A DNA stretch of 6,220 nt from Gammaproteobacteria bacterium (GCA_024277555.1 JAJRUY010000203.1:1-6220); one strand, 5' to 3'. Positions 1-5,416 are shown, counted from the first letter of the stretch. The notes: generated by a model from the sequence alone, not told the origin. Program-made: numbers and translations.

Positions 1-38
1 AAATCTTTAATACGGGATTGAGATTGTTGCTGATCCAT
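1..38 (-). CDS. rpoD: RNA polymerase sigma-70 factor RpoD, N-terminal fragment (runs off the left edge)
   Basis: Only the first 12 codons are in the window, reading MDQQQSQSRIKD from an ATG at 38-36. This matches the usual start of the primary sigma factor, a short Gln/Ser-rich lead into the 1.1 region, but most of the identification comes from position. The gene lies directly downstream of dnaG in the same direction, as the last gene of the rpsU-dnaG-rpoD macromolecular synthesis operon. RpoD directs core RNA polymerase to housekeeping promoters. A GAG 5-7 nt before the ATG is the only ribosome-binding-like sequence. A promoter with a perfect -10 lies in the gap to dnaG, so the gene can be transcribed apart from the operon. 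Domain content and length cannot be judged here. Confidence 0.8.
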   Translation of the reverse strand, partial: MDQQQSQSRIKD

Positions 39-85
39 AATGCTCGCAAGTTTTGTTAGTAAAGCGCCCCAAAAAAGAACTCGGC

Positions 86-115
86 ATTATACCGTTATCA
101 CTGTTGTTTGCACAA
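86..115 (-). promoter_or_regulatory. Candidate sigma-70 promoter for rpoD
   Basis: On the minus strand, between dnaG and rpoD, a TTGTGC (115-110) is followed after 18 bp by TATAAT (91-86). The -10 is a perfect consensus match, while the -35 matches only the TTG. Transcription would start near base 79, giving a leader of about 40 nt before the rpoD ATG. A separate rpoD promoter inside the macromolecular synthesis operon is known in E. coli. Here the call rests on the motif and its position only. Confidence 0.6.
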
Positions 116-134
116 GTTATTGAATGGGTAGAAA

Positions 135-1856
135 TCATTCAGGCTTCTTGTTTGAGTATAGCTGTCGTAGCAGTTTTTTCTCTTCTTCGGTCATATCCGA
201 AGGTCTGAGCTTGTTTCGCGCCTGTTTGCCGATTTCCTGCCGAGCCTCTTTCTCAAGGCGCTGCAGGCAGCCGTGGAACTGTTCAGTCTGATCGCCGGTA
301 ATGGCCAGATCAATCGTGGCCATCTTTCCCAAGTGGTGGCGAACAGCATCATCTTCCCAGCGTTCGACCAGAACAGCTGTAGAATAAGTGGGGTTTTGTC
401 GCAAAATTTCAAGTAGCTGCTTGAGGATGTCTGTGCCCATGGTTTCCAGGCGCATCCAGGTCTGGGGCAGGTTGTCCTGGCCAGCCAGCTCGGGATACTG
501 CAACAGCAGGGCGATAGCCCGATGCACGGGCTTCATGAGCATGGGACGGGAACCCCGGAAACCGGATCGCCGCCTTGCCGGGGCTGCCTGCCTGGTCGGC
601 ATTCTGGCACCGGAGAGCCTGGCCAGCTGCTGATTCATCATGTCGCGGAACACGCCTTTGGGCAGCTTTTCGATATACGGCTTTGCCAGGGTGACCAGGC
701 GGGCGCGCCCGTCCAGGGTGCTCATGTCAACCTGTCCGCCGAGCTTGCCGAACAGGAAGTCGGAAAGGGGCTGTGCCTGTTCCATTTGGGCCAGGAAGGA
801 GTCCTTTCCCTGTTTCCGCACCTGGCTGTCCGGGTCTTCACCATCCGGGAGGAACAAAAACCGTGCCTGGCGACCATCGCGCAGCAGGGGCAGGGTGGTT
901 TCCAGGGCCTTCCATGCGGCATCTTTTCCCGCCCGGTCGCCGTCGAAGCAGAAAATCACCTCGGGAGCGCTGCGAAACAGCTTTTCCAGATGATCGGCGG
1001 TGGTGGCGGTTCCCAGGGTGGCAACCACATTGAGGATGCCGTACTGGGTCAGGGCCACCACATCCATGTAGCCTTCCACGACCAGCAGGGAGGGAATGTC
1101 CTTGAGCGCCTTGCGGGCTTCGTACAGCCCGTACAGCTCCCGGCCCTTGTGAAAGACAGGGGTTTCCGGGGAGTTGAGGTACTTGGGGGTATCGTCGCCC
1201 ATGACTCGGCCGCCAAAACCCACCACCCGCCCCCGGGTGTCGTGAATGGGGAATATGATCCGGTCGCGGAAACGGTCGTACCGCTTGTCGTTGTTCGAGG
1301 AAATCAGGCCGGCGGTTTCCAGCTGCTTGATCCTTTCCTTGCTGTTTCCCAGTTGCTGCAACAGGTTGTCCCAGCCGGGAGGGGCAAAGCCAATGCGGTA
1401 GGTTTGGGTGATTTCTTCTGAAAGACCGCGTTGTTGCAGATAGTCGGTGGCCTTTGCGGCATCCTGGTGCTGGCGCAGCTGTCGACAGAAATAATCTGCG
1501 GCCTGGTCCAGGAGCTGGTACAGGGGGCGGTTGTCCGGGCCTTGTTGAAAAGCAATTTCCGTGGGGAGTTCCAGCCCGACGCTGGTGGCTAGCTCCTCCA
1601 CGGCTTCGGGGAAGCTGAGTCGGTCGTATTCCATCAAAAATCCCAGCGCCGTGCCGTGAGCGCCACAGCCAAAGCAATGGTAAAACTGCTTGTTGGGGCT
1701 TACGGTGAAGGAAGGGGTTTTTTCGTCGTGGAAGGGGCAGCAGGCCTTGTATTCGCTACCGGCTCGGCGCAAGGGTACGCGCTGGTTGACGATGTCAACC
1801 ACATCCACCCGTGACAGCAGGTTGTCGATGAACTCTGGAGGGATTTTTCCGGCCAC
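135..1856 (-). CDS. dnaG: DNA primase DnaG
   Basis: DnaG makes the short RNA primers that start leading strands and Okazaki fragments, working with the DnaB helicase at the fork. The 573-residue product is close to the E. coli length of 581. The N-terminal zinc-binding domain shows Cys40, His43, Cys61 and Cys64. The catalytic core follows, and its TOPRIM fold has the VVEGYMDV motif (Glu261) and the metal-binding FDGD (Asp305, Asp307) and DGEDPD (Asp341, Asp343) motifs. A basic, Arg-rich linker at about 420-440 leads to the C-terminal helicase-binding domain (about 440-573). The start is a GTG at 1856-1854. An in-frame TAA lies only 12 nt upstream and no other usual start codon falls between. 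No well-spaced Shine-Dalgarno precedes it: a GGAG runs straight into the GTG. Poor initiation fits the low primase level known for this operon, though that link is inferred. It lies 19 nt after yqeY and ends in TGA. Confidence 0.97.
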   Translation of the reverse strand: MAGKIPPEFIDNLLSRVDVVDIVNQRVPLRRAGSEYKACCPFHDEKTPSFTVSPNKQFYHCFGCGAHGTALGFLMEYDRLSFPEAVEELATSVGLELPTEIAFQQGPDNRPLYQLLDQAADYFCRQLRQHQDAAKATDYLQQRGLSEEITQTYRIGFAPPGWDNLLQQLGNSKERIKQLETAGLISSNNDKRYDRFRDRIIFPIHDTRGRVVGFGGRVMGDDTPKYLNSPETPVFHKGRELYGLYEARKALKDIPSLLVVEGYMDVVALTQYGILNVVATLGTATTADHLEKLFRSAPEVIFCFDGDRAGKDAAWKALETTLPLLRDGRQARFLFLPDGEDPDSQVRKQGKDSFLAQMEQAQPLSDFLFGKLGGQVDMSTLDGRARLVTLAKPYIEKLPKGVFRDMMNQQLARLSGARMPTRQAAPARRRSGFRGSRPMLMKPVHRAIALLLQYPELAGQDNLPQTWMRLETMGTDILKQLLEILRQNPTYSTAVLVERWEDDAVRHHLGKMATIDLAITGDQTEQFHGCLQRLEKEARQEIGKQARNKLRPSDMTEEEKKLLRQLYSNKKPE

Positions 1857-1875
1857 TCCGGAAGTTTAGCAGATG

Positions 1876-2325
1876 CTAACCCGTGAGTTTTTGCTTGATC
1901 TGGGCGCTGACGGCGCCCATGTCGGCGCGGCCCTGCAGTTTGGGCTTGAGTATGCCCATGATCTTGCCCATATCCTTCATGGATGCAGCGCCAGTAGTCT
2001 GCATGGCTTCATCGATAAGCGCTGCAATTTCTGCTTCCGCGAGCTGCTGGGGCAGATATTCCTGGATGATGCCGATCTCGAATTTTTCCTGATCCGCCAG
2101 CTCCGTACGGCCTGCATTCTCATATTGGCTGATGGAATCACGGCGCTGCTTGACCATCTTGTCCAGCACCGACAACACCCGCGCATCATCCAGCTCGATG
2201 CGCTCGTCCACCTCGATTTGCTTGATGGCGGCGAGAATCAGGCGAATCACACCCAGCCGGGGCTTGTCACCGCCTTTCATGGCGGCTTTCATGTCGTCGG
2301 TGATGCGTTGCTTGAGGGCGGACAC
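1876..2325 (-). CDS. yqeY: GatB/YqeY domain protein
   Basis: This is a 149-residue helical protein of the YqeY family, close to the 147 residues of E. coli YqeY. The family resembles the tail domain of the GatB subunit of the tRNA-dependent amidotransferase. Its own function is not firmly established. Recognisable stretches are LKQRITDDMKAAM near the N-terminus, DKPRLGVIRLILAAIKQ (20-36), KQRRDSISQYENAGR (59-73), EYLPQQLAEAEI (89-100) and MGILKPKLQGRAD (123-135). I start it at GTG (2325-2323), which places SALKQR where the family begins. The same frame stays open upstream to an ATG at 2514, but that extension is an out-of-frame reading of rpsU. There is no purine-rich ribosome binding site before the GTG, and the rpsU stop codon lies just 7 nt upstream, so translation is probably coupled to rpsU. 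It ends in TAG and sits between rpsU and dnaG. Confidence 0.93.
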   Translation of the reverse strand: MSALKQRITDDMKAAMKGGDKPRLGVIRLILAAIKQIEVDERIELDDARVLSVLDKMVKQRRDSISQYENAGRTELADQEKFEIGIIQEYLPQQLAEAEIAALIDEAMQTTGAASMKDMGKIMGILKPKLQGRADMGAVSAQIKQKLTG

Positions 2326-2332
2326 GGAAGGA

Positions 2333-2548
2333 TCAGTAGGCGCGGTCGAAGCGGCGGCTTTCGCGGGAGATTTTCTTCTGCCAGCGTTTGACGGCGGCGG
2401 CGGCTTTGCGCTTGCGCTACCAGGTGGGCTTCTCGTAGAATTCGCGGCGGCGAACTTCAGCCAGAATCCCGGCTTTTTCACAGGAGCGCTTGAAACGGCG
2501 CATGGCCACTTCAAATGGTTCGTTGTCTTTTACGCGTACGCTAGGCAT
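2333..2548 (-). CDS. rpsU: 30S ribosomal protein S21, coding frame interrupted by an in-frame TAG
   Basis: S21 is a small basic protein of the 30S platform, near the 3' end of 16S rRNA, and helps messenger binding at initiation. Residues 1-43 are typical of the family: MPSVRVKDNEPFEVA, then the RRFKRSCEKAG and LAEVRRREFYEKPT blocks. Codon 44 is TAG (2419-2417) where E. coli S21 has Glu in KPTTERKR. After it the same frame continues for 27 residues, RKRKAAAAVKRWQKK then ISRESRRFDRAY, a normal basic S21 tail, and ends at TGA (2335-2333). With codon 44 counted as sense, the total is 71, the usual length. The start ATG has a good Shine-Dalgarno, AGAGGA, 4 nt upstream. If TAG stops translation, the product is a 43-residue S21 lacking its C-terminal helix. 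A sequence error or recent mutation is possible, since one base change from GAG, AAG or CAG suffices. The gene is first in the operon with yqeY, dnaG and rpoD. Confidence 0.9.
2417..2419 (-). other. In-frame amber codon (codon 44) inside rpsU
   Basis: On the minus strand the codons read ACC TGG TAG CGC AAG. The reading frame on both sides encodes conserved S21 sequence without any shift, so this is a single-codon interruption. The amber replaces a position that is Glu in E. coli S21, and GAG to TAG is one base change. The base after the TAG is C. TAG also ends yqeY, folK and the pteridine reductase in this window, so it works as a stop in this organism. Confidence 0.92.
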
Positions 2549-2552
2549 TGCT

Positions 2553-2558
2553 TCCTCT
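2553..2558 (-). promoter_or_regulatory. Ribosome binding site of rpsU
   Basis: The minus strand reads AGAGGA at 2558-2553, four bases before the rpsU ATG. It is the strongest Shine-Dalgarno in the operon as seen here, and it fixes the start at MPSVRV rather than at the in-frame ATG further upstream (2614), which would sit at about the transcription start. Confidence 0.75.
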
Positions 2559-2589
2559 ATACAAATAAGTAAACTGAGTTGTTTGCCGG

Positions 2590-2603
2590 GAACCACCGGG
2601 TTC
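2590..2603 (-). promoter_or_regulatory. Small hairpin in the rpsU leader
   Basis: In the roughly 67-nt untranslated leader predicted for rpsU, GAACC and GGTTC form a perfect 5-bp stem around a 4-base loop. No T-run follows, so it is not a factor-independent terminator. It could structure the leader of the operon, but a 5-bp stem may also be chance. No known leader family was recognised. Confidence 0.3.
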
Positions 2604-2622
2604 ACAGGCAGCAAGGCGCGGG

Positions 2623-2651
2623 ATTTTAGCCCTTTCTCTCAGGATTTGCAA
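2623..2651 (-). promoter_or_regulatory. Sigma-70 promoter of the rpsU-yqeY-dnaG(-rpoD) operon
   Basis: The minus strand carries TTGCAA (2651-2646), a 17-bp spacer and TAAAAT (2628-2623), matching the sigma-70 consensus at 4 of 6 and 5 of 6 positions with ideal spacing. The predicted start of transcription is near 2615, giving a leader of about 67 nt before the rpsU ATG. The -35 lies exactly between the ribosome binding site (2641-2644) and TTG start (2653) of the divergent tsaD gene, so the two genes share control DNA. Confidence 0.7.
2641..2644 (+). promoter_or_regulatory. Ribosome binding site of tsaD
   Basis: AGGA stands 8 bases before the TTG at 2653. It decides the start: TTG followed by NILGIETSCDET aligns with the N-terminus of the TsaD family, and there is no ATG in frame near that point. 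The first downstream in-frame ATG (2713) would remove the nucleotide-binding ETSCDET motif. Confidence 0.7.
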
Positions 2652-2652
2652 T

Positions 2653-3696
2653 TTGAATATATTAGGTATCGAAACCTCATGCGATGAAACCGGCGTGGCC
2701 ATTTATTCCAGTATGGAAGGTTTGCTCGCCCATCAACTCTACTCCCAGGTGCAGCTGCATGCTGAATATGGCGGGGTGGTGCCGGAGCTTGCCTCCCGCG
2801 ACCATGTGCGCAAACTGGTGCCGCTGATCCGCACCACTTTGGCGCAGGCCGGGCTGCAGGGTTCAGATATCCGGGGCATCGCCTATACCGCCGGTCCTGG
2901 TCTGGCAGGCGCGCTGCTCGCGGGGGCGGCGGTGGCGCGCAGCCTGGCCTGGACCTGGAAAGTACCCGCTGTGGAGGTGCATCACATGGAGGGGCATCTG
3001 CTGGCGCCCATGCTGGAAGAGCATCCCCCGGCATTTCCTTTCGTGGCCTTGCTGGTCTCCGGCGGCCACAGCATGCTGGTCAAGGTGGACGGGATCGGCC
3101 AGTACAGGCTATTGGGTGAATCCCTGGACGATGCGGCAGGCGAGGCTTTCGATAAAACCGCAAAAATGCTCGGACTGGGTTATCCCGGCGGGCCGGCCAT
3201 CGCGGCGCGGGCGGAGCTGGGCGACCCGGAGCGTTTTCAGTTTCCCCGCCCGATGACGGATCGTCCGGGTCTGGATTTCAGTTTCAGCGGTCTGAAAACC
3301 TATGCCTTGACCACCATGCAGAAAGAATCCGCAGGTTTGCAAGGGGAAGCACTGGAAAGGCTGAAAAACGATATTGCCCGGGCTTTTGAGGATGCGGTGG
3401 TGGACACCCTGGTGATCAAATGCCGCCGCGCCTTGCGGGAAGCCGGGGTAAATACCCTGGTGCTGGCCGGGGGCGTGGCGGCAAATCAGCGCCTGCGGGC
3501 AAAAATGAACCGGATGATGGCCGCAGAAGAAGGAGAAGCCTTCTATCCCCGTCTGGAATTCTGTACCGACAATGGTGCCATGATCGCCTACGCCGGATGG
3601 CAGCGCTTGCGGGTAGGGGAGGCTCAGGGATTGGTTTTTCAAGCGCGACCGCGCTGGTCACTGATGGATTTGCAGGCTCCCGGAATCAGCGGCTGA
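2653..3696 (+). CDS. tsaD: tRNA N6-adenosine threonylcarbamoyltransferase TsaD (Gcp/YgjD)
   Basis: TsaD moves the threonylcarbamoyl group from threonylcarbamoyl-AMP to A37 of tRNAs that read ANN codons, in a cytoplasmic complex with TsaB and TsaE. The 347-residue product belongs to the ASKHA fold and is about 10 residues longer than the E. coli protein. The phosphate-binding GIETSCDET is at residues 5-13. The metal-binding HMEGH supplies His111 and His115, and the third metal ligand is Asp306 in CTDNGAM. Other family blocks are YTAGPGLAGALL (78-89), LVSGGHS (134-140), DDAAGEAFDKTAKMLGLGYPG (159-179), FSFSGLKT (209-216) and LAGGVAANQRLR (271-282). The start is TTG, backed by AGGA 8 nt upstream. 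The gene diverges from rpsU across 104 bp, a conserved arrangement in gammaproteobacteria. No convincing promoter of its own was found. Its TGA lies inside the end of plsY on the other strand, overlapping by 11 bp. Confidence 0.97.
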   Translation: MNILGIETSCDETGVAIYSSMEGLLAHQLYSQVQLHAEYGGVVPELASRDHVRKLVPLIRTTLAQAGLQGSDIRGIAYTAGPGLAGALLAGAAVARSLAWTWKVPAVEVHHMEGHLLAPMLEEHPPAFPFVALLVSGGHSMLVKVDGIGQYRLLGESLDDAAGEAFDKTAKMLGLGYPGGPAIAARAELGDPERFQFPRPMTDRPGLDFSFSGLKTYALTTMQKESAGLQGEALERLKNDIARAFEDAVVDTLVIKCRRALREAGVNTLVLAGGVAANQRLRAKMNRMMAAEEGEAFYPRLEFCTDNGAMIAYAGWQRLRVGEAQGLVFQARPRWSLMDLQAPGISG

Positions 3697-4270
3697 TTTT
3701 TCCTTCCTTGCCCCTGAGCAGGTTCTGGATATTGCTGCGGTGCCGCCAGAACAGCAGCAAGGTCATCACGATCTGCATCACGATTAGCTCCGGCGCGGGC
3801 CAGAACCACCATACGATAACCGGTGCCAGAGCCATGGCGCTCAGGCCTGCCAGAGAGGAAATTTTCATAACCTTGGCCACAAACAACCAGATGGCCCCTA
3901 CGGTGCTGCCAATCATCCATGACAGGCCAAATAGTATGCCAAAAGCGGTAGCCACTCCTTTTCCCCCCTTGAAGCCGAAAAACACCGGATACAGATGCCC
4001 CAGAAAAGCTGCCATGGCCGCCAACGCGAAAACCAGGGGAGGTGCTTGCAGCAAATGTGCCAGCAGCATGGGAATCAGGCCTTTAAGTGCATCACCCAGC
4101 AAAGTGATGGCGGCGGCTTTTTTCCCTCCCAGGCGCAGCACATTGGTGGCTCCCGGGTTGTTCGAGCCCTGGGTGCGCGGATCCGGCAGCCCCATGAGAC
4201 GGCAGACAATGATGGCGTTGGAAATAGAGCCGAGCAGATAGGCGAAAGGCACAAGGGCATAGAGCAGCAT
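3686..4270 (-). CDS. plsY: Glycerol-3-phosphate acyltransferase PlsY
   Basis: PlsY is an inner-membrane enzyme that transfers an acyl group from acyl-phosphate to glycerol-3-phosphate, making lysophosphatidic acid, the first step of phospholipid synthesis. It works after PlsX. The 194-residue product is of normal length and highly hydrophobic, with likely membrane segments near residues 3-23, 52-73, 77-99, 108-131, 139-158 and 161-175. The three conserved motifs are present: GSNNPGATNVLR (35-46), GHLYPVFFGFKGGKGVAT (91-108) with its phosphate-binding glycines, and HRSNIQNLLRGKE (177-189). The start is ATG at 4270-4268, with only a weak GGA 9-11 nt upstream. The gene points away from folB, with a repeat-bearing gap between them, and its last 11 bp run under the end of tsaD. 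plsY between tsaD and folB is common in gammaproteobacteria. Confidence 0.97.
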   Translation of the reverse strand: MLLYALVPFAYLLGSISNAIIVCRLMGLPDPRTQGSNNPGATNVLRLGGKKAAAITLLGDALKGLIPMLLAHLLQAPPLVFALAAMAAFLGHLYPVFFGFKGGKGVATAFGILFGLSWMIGSTVGAIWLFVAKVMKISSLAGLSAMALAPVIVWWFWPAPELIVMQIVMTLLLFWRHRSNIQNLLRGKEGKISR

Positions 4271-4320
4271 GATTGCAAATCCATAGAATTAAAGATGATT
4301 GGTTACAAGACCCGGCAACC

Positions 4321-4349
4321 CGTTATTCCCACCCAGGCGGGAATCCAGA
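4321..4349 (+). repeat. REP-like palindromic repeat, copy 1
   Basis: This 29-bp unit matches copy 2 at 24 of 29 positions. ATTCCC (4325-4330) pairs with GGGAAT (4339-4344), forming a 6-bp perfect stem over an 8-base interior in which one more pair can form. The pattern ATTCCCGC...GCGGGAATCCAG is a widespread intergenic repeat type in beta- and gammaproteobacteria. The family name here is from memory of the motif. Confidence 0.7.
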
Positions 4350-4368
4350 TAACCCCATTGCCGGAGGC

Positions 4369-4397
4369 TGTCATTCCAGCGCAGGCGGGAATCCAGA
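4369..4397 (+). repeat. REP-like palindromic repeat, copy 2
   Basis: This is a direct repeat of copy 1 starting 48 bp further on, with the identical 3' part from CAGGCGGGAATCCAGA. Its stem pairs ATTCC with GGAAT and then GC with GC around a GCAG loop, with one A-G mismatch. Its left edge GTCATTCC (4370-4377) recurs inverted at 4453-4460. The differences between the two copies fall mostly in the 5' half. Confidence 0.7.
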
Positions 4398-4460
4398 GCT
4401 ACGGAGTGACGGACTGTTCAGTGGTTTCGTTCACTGAATTTATGCCGACCCAGGAATGAC
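4370..4460. repeat. 91-bp element bounded by 8-bp inverted repeats
   Basis: GTCATTCC at 4370-4377 and GGAATGAC at 4453-4460 are perfect reverse complements, and inside them lies a second inverted repeat, TTCAGTG / CACTGAA (4417-4423 and 4432-4438), around an 8-base loop. The whole could fold as a long hairpin, like a REP doublet or a small non-coding inverted-repeat element. It has no coding capacity. No target-site duplication is evident, so movement as a unit is not shown. Confidence 0.5.
4417..4438. repeat. 7-bp stem hairpin within the intergenic element
   Basis: TTCAGTG (4417-4423) and CACTGAA (4432-4438) form a perfect stem with an 8-base loop. There is no T-run on either side, so I do not call it a terminator. 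It forms the inner part of the 91-bp inverted-repeat element. Confidence 0.5.
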
Positions 4461-4574
4461 GAAAGAGAGATATTTGAAAGGTACCCACCTGAGCTTCGTA
4501 ACCAATCACCTGGAAAAATACCTGCCTATGGTAAGCTATTCTCACCTGTTTTCTCCACCGGCGTAACCTGACTC

Positions 4575-4934
4575 ATGGATATTGTCTTTCTGCGGCAGCT
4601 GCAACTCAATGCCGTCATCGGCGTATATGACTGGGAGCGGGAAGTCCGCCAGCCGTTGCGCATGGATCTGGAAATCGCTACAGACGTGCGCCGCGCTGCC
4701 GCTTCCGATCGCATTCAGGATGCCCTCGATTACCATGCTGTCGCCCGGCGTGTTACCGAATATGTCGCCGACAGCGAATTCCAGCTGGTGGAAACCCTGG
4801 CGGAGCGTTGTGCCGATCTGATTCTCAGGGAGTTTCCCGCGAGCTGGCTGCGCCTGACGCTACACAAGCCTGATGCGGTAAAAAATGCAGCATCTGCAGG
4901 CGTTGTTATCGAAAGGGGGAGCATCAACCGGTGA
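4575..4934 (+). CDS. folB: Dihydroneopterin aldolase FolB
   Basis: FolB splits 7,8-dihydroneopterin into 6-hydroxymethyl-7,8-dihydropterin and glycolaldehyde, a step of folate synthesis in the cytoplasm. The 119-residue product has the usual length of the tunnelling-fold family. It opens with MDIVFLRQLQLNAVIGVYDWERE, where Glu21 lies in the conserved GxxxxER segment. The pterin-anchoring Glu is Glu73 in LVETLAER, and the conserved catalytic Lys is Lys98 in LHKPDAV. The C-terminus carries GVVIERG. The start is ATG, but no Shine-Dalgarno is visible in the pyrimidine-rich bases before it. Its TGA overlaps the GTG start of folK by 4 bp, so the two are almost certainly translated together and act in consecutive steps. 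Confidence 0.96.
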   Translation: MDIVFLRQLQLNAVIGVYDWEREVRQPLRMDLEIATDVRRAAASDRIQDALDYHAVARRVTEYVADSEFQLVETLAERCADLILREFPASWLRLTLHKPDAVKNAASAGVVIERGSINR

Positions 4935-5413
4935 CCAGGGTATGGATTTCGGCGGGAACCAATGTGAACCCTGAGCACAACATGCGTAATGCGGTGGAGA
5001 ATCTCCGGGCCGAATTCGGTGAGCTGCTGCTATCCCCTGTATATCAGACCGAAGCCGTTGGTTTCGATGGCGATGATTTTCTGAATATGGTGATCGGTAT
5101 CGATACCGAATTGCCGCCGGATCAATTACGCATCAGTCTGCGAAAAATTGAAGCGCAGCAGGGGCGGGTGCGTGGAGAAGAGAAGTTTTCACCACGGGCC
5201 ATCGATCTTGATCTTCTCACCTGGGGCGACCGGGTAGACGAAAGACAAGATATTCCCCGGGACGAGATATTGCGCTACGCCTTCGTACTCAAGCCATTGG
5301 CGGATGTGGCAGGGGCGGAGAAATACCCGGGTACGGATGACAGTTACCGGCAGTTGTGGCGACGGCTACAGGGACAGCATACTGATATGCAGCCCCTGGA
5401 CTGGAAATGGTAG
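4931..5413 (+). CDS. folK: 2-amino-4-hydroxy-6-hydroxymethyldihydropteridine pyrophosphokinase FolK
   Basis: FolK transfers pyrophosphate from ATP to 6-hydroxymethyl-7,8-dihydropterin, the product of FolB, ready for coupling to p-aminobenzoate by FolP. The 160-residue product matches the family length. The N-terminus RVWISAGTNVNPEHN is the usual LGSN region with GTN in place of GSN. LSPVYQTEAVGFDGDDFLNMV (34-54) is the pterin-side block. GRVRGEEKFSPR (78-89) carries the ATP-binding arginines, and IDLDLL gives the two magnesium-binding residues Asp92 and Asp94. The IPRDEILRYAFVLKPLADV stretch is of the Pseudomonas-like type with PRDE where E. coli-type enzymes have PHP. The start is GTG inside the folB stop region (4-bp overlap), which suggests translational coupling. 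It ends in TAG, 3 bp from the end of the convergent reductase gene. Confidence 0.95.
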   Translation: MTRVWISAGTNVNPEHNMRNAVENLRAEFGELLLSPVYQTEAVGFDGDDFLNMVIGIDTELPPDQLRISLRKIEAQQGRVRGEEKFSPRAIDLDLLTWGDRVDERQDIPRDEILRYAFVLKPLADVAGAEKYPGTDDSYRQLWRRLQGQHTDMQPLDWKW

Positions 5414-5416
5414 CTC

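Larger units (their letters stand above)
4271..4574. other. Intergenic region between plsY and folB, with repeats
   Basis: These 304 bp separate the divergent plsY and folB starts. No convincing reading frame is present: the frames that cross it are shadows or repeat translations. It holds two REP-like repeats (4321-4349 and 4369-4397), a 7-bp hairpin (4417-4438) and a reverse copy of the repeat edge (4453-4460). The flanks 4271-4320 and 4462-4574 presumably contain the plsY and folB promoters, but I found no -35/-10 pair good enough to call on either strand. Confidence 0.7.

Noticed and set aside
522..1421. 299-residue open frame on the plus strand opposite dnaG
   Set aside because: It is antisense to a fully conserved primase and its translation resembles no family I recognise. 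Long open shadows are common in GC-rich sequence.
838..1677. 279-residue minus-strand frame inside dnaG
   Set aside because: Same strand as dnaG but another frame, rich in Pro, Arg and Gly as expected from frame-shifted GC-rich codons. The true frame has all primase motifs.
2326..2514. N-terminal extension of yqeY up to an ATG at 2514
   Set aside because: The extra 63 residues are rpsU read in another frame, and no YqeY relative has such a region. The GTG at 2325 fits the family start.
2417..2548. rpsU as a deliberately short 43-residue S21
   Set aside because: The downstream 27 codons are in frame and keep the S21 tail sequence to the usual length, so an interrupted full-length gene explains the data better. 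Not excluded if conserved in relatives.
2548..2575. Possible tsaD promoter, TTGCTT with 16 bp to TAAACT on the plus strand
   Set aside because: Only 3 of 6 and 4 of 6 matches, at a shortened spacing. Too weak to call without transcript data.
3420..4241. 273-residue plus-strand frame spanning the end of tsaD and the antisense of plsY
   Set aside because: It overlaps two well-supported genes and has no recognisable domain.
4271..4459. Plus-strand frame running from the antisense of plsY through the repeats (reads PTQAGIQ / PAQAGIQ)
   Set aside because: The repeated peptide is only a translation of the REP-like DNA repeat, a frequent false coding call.
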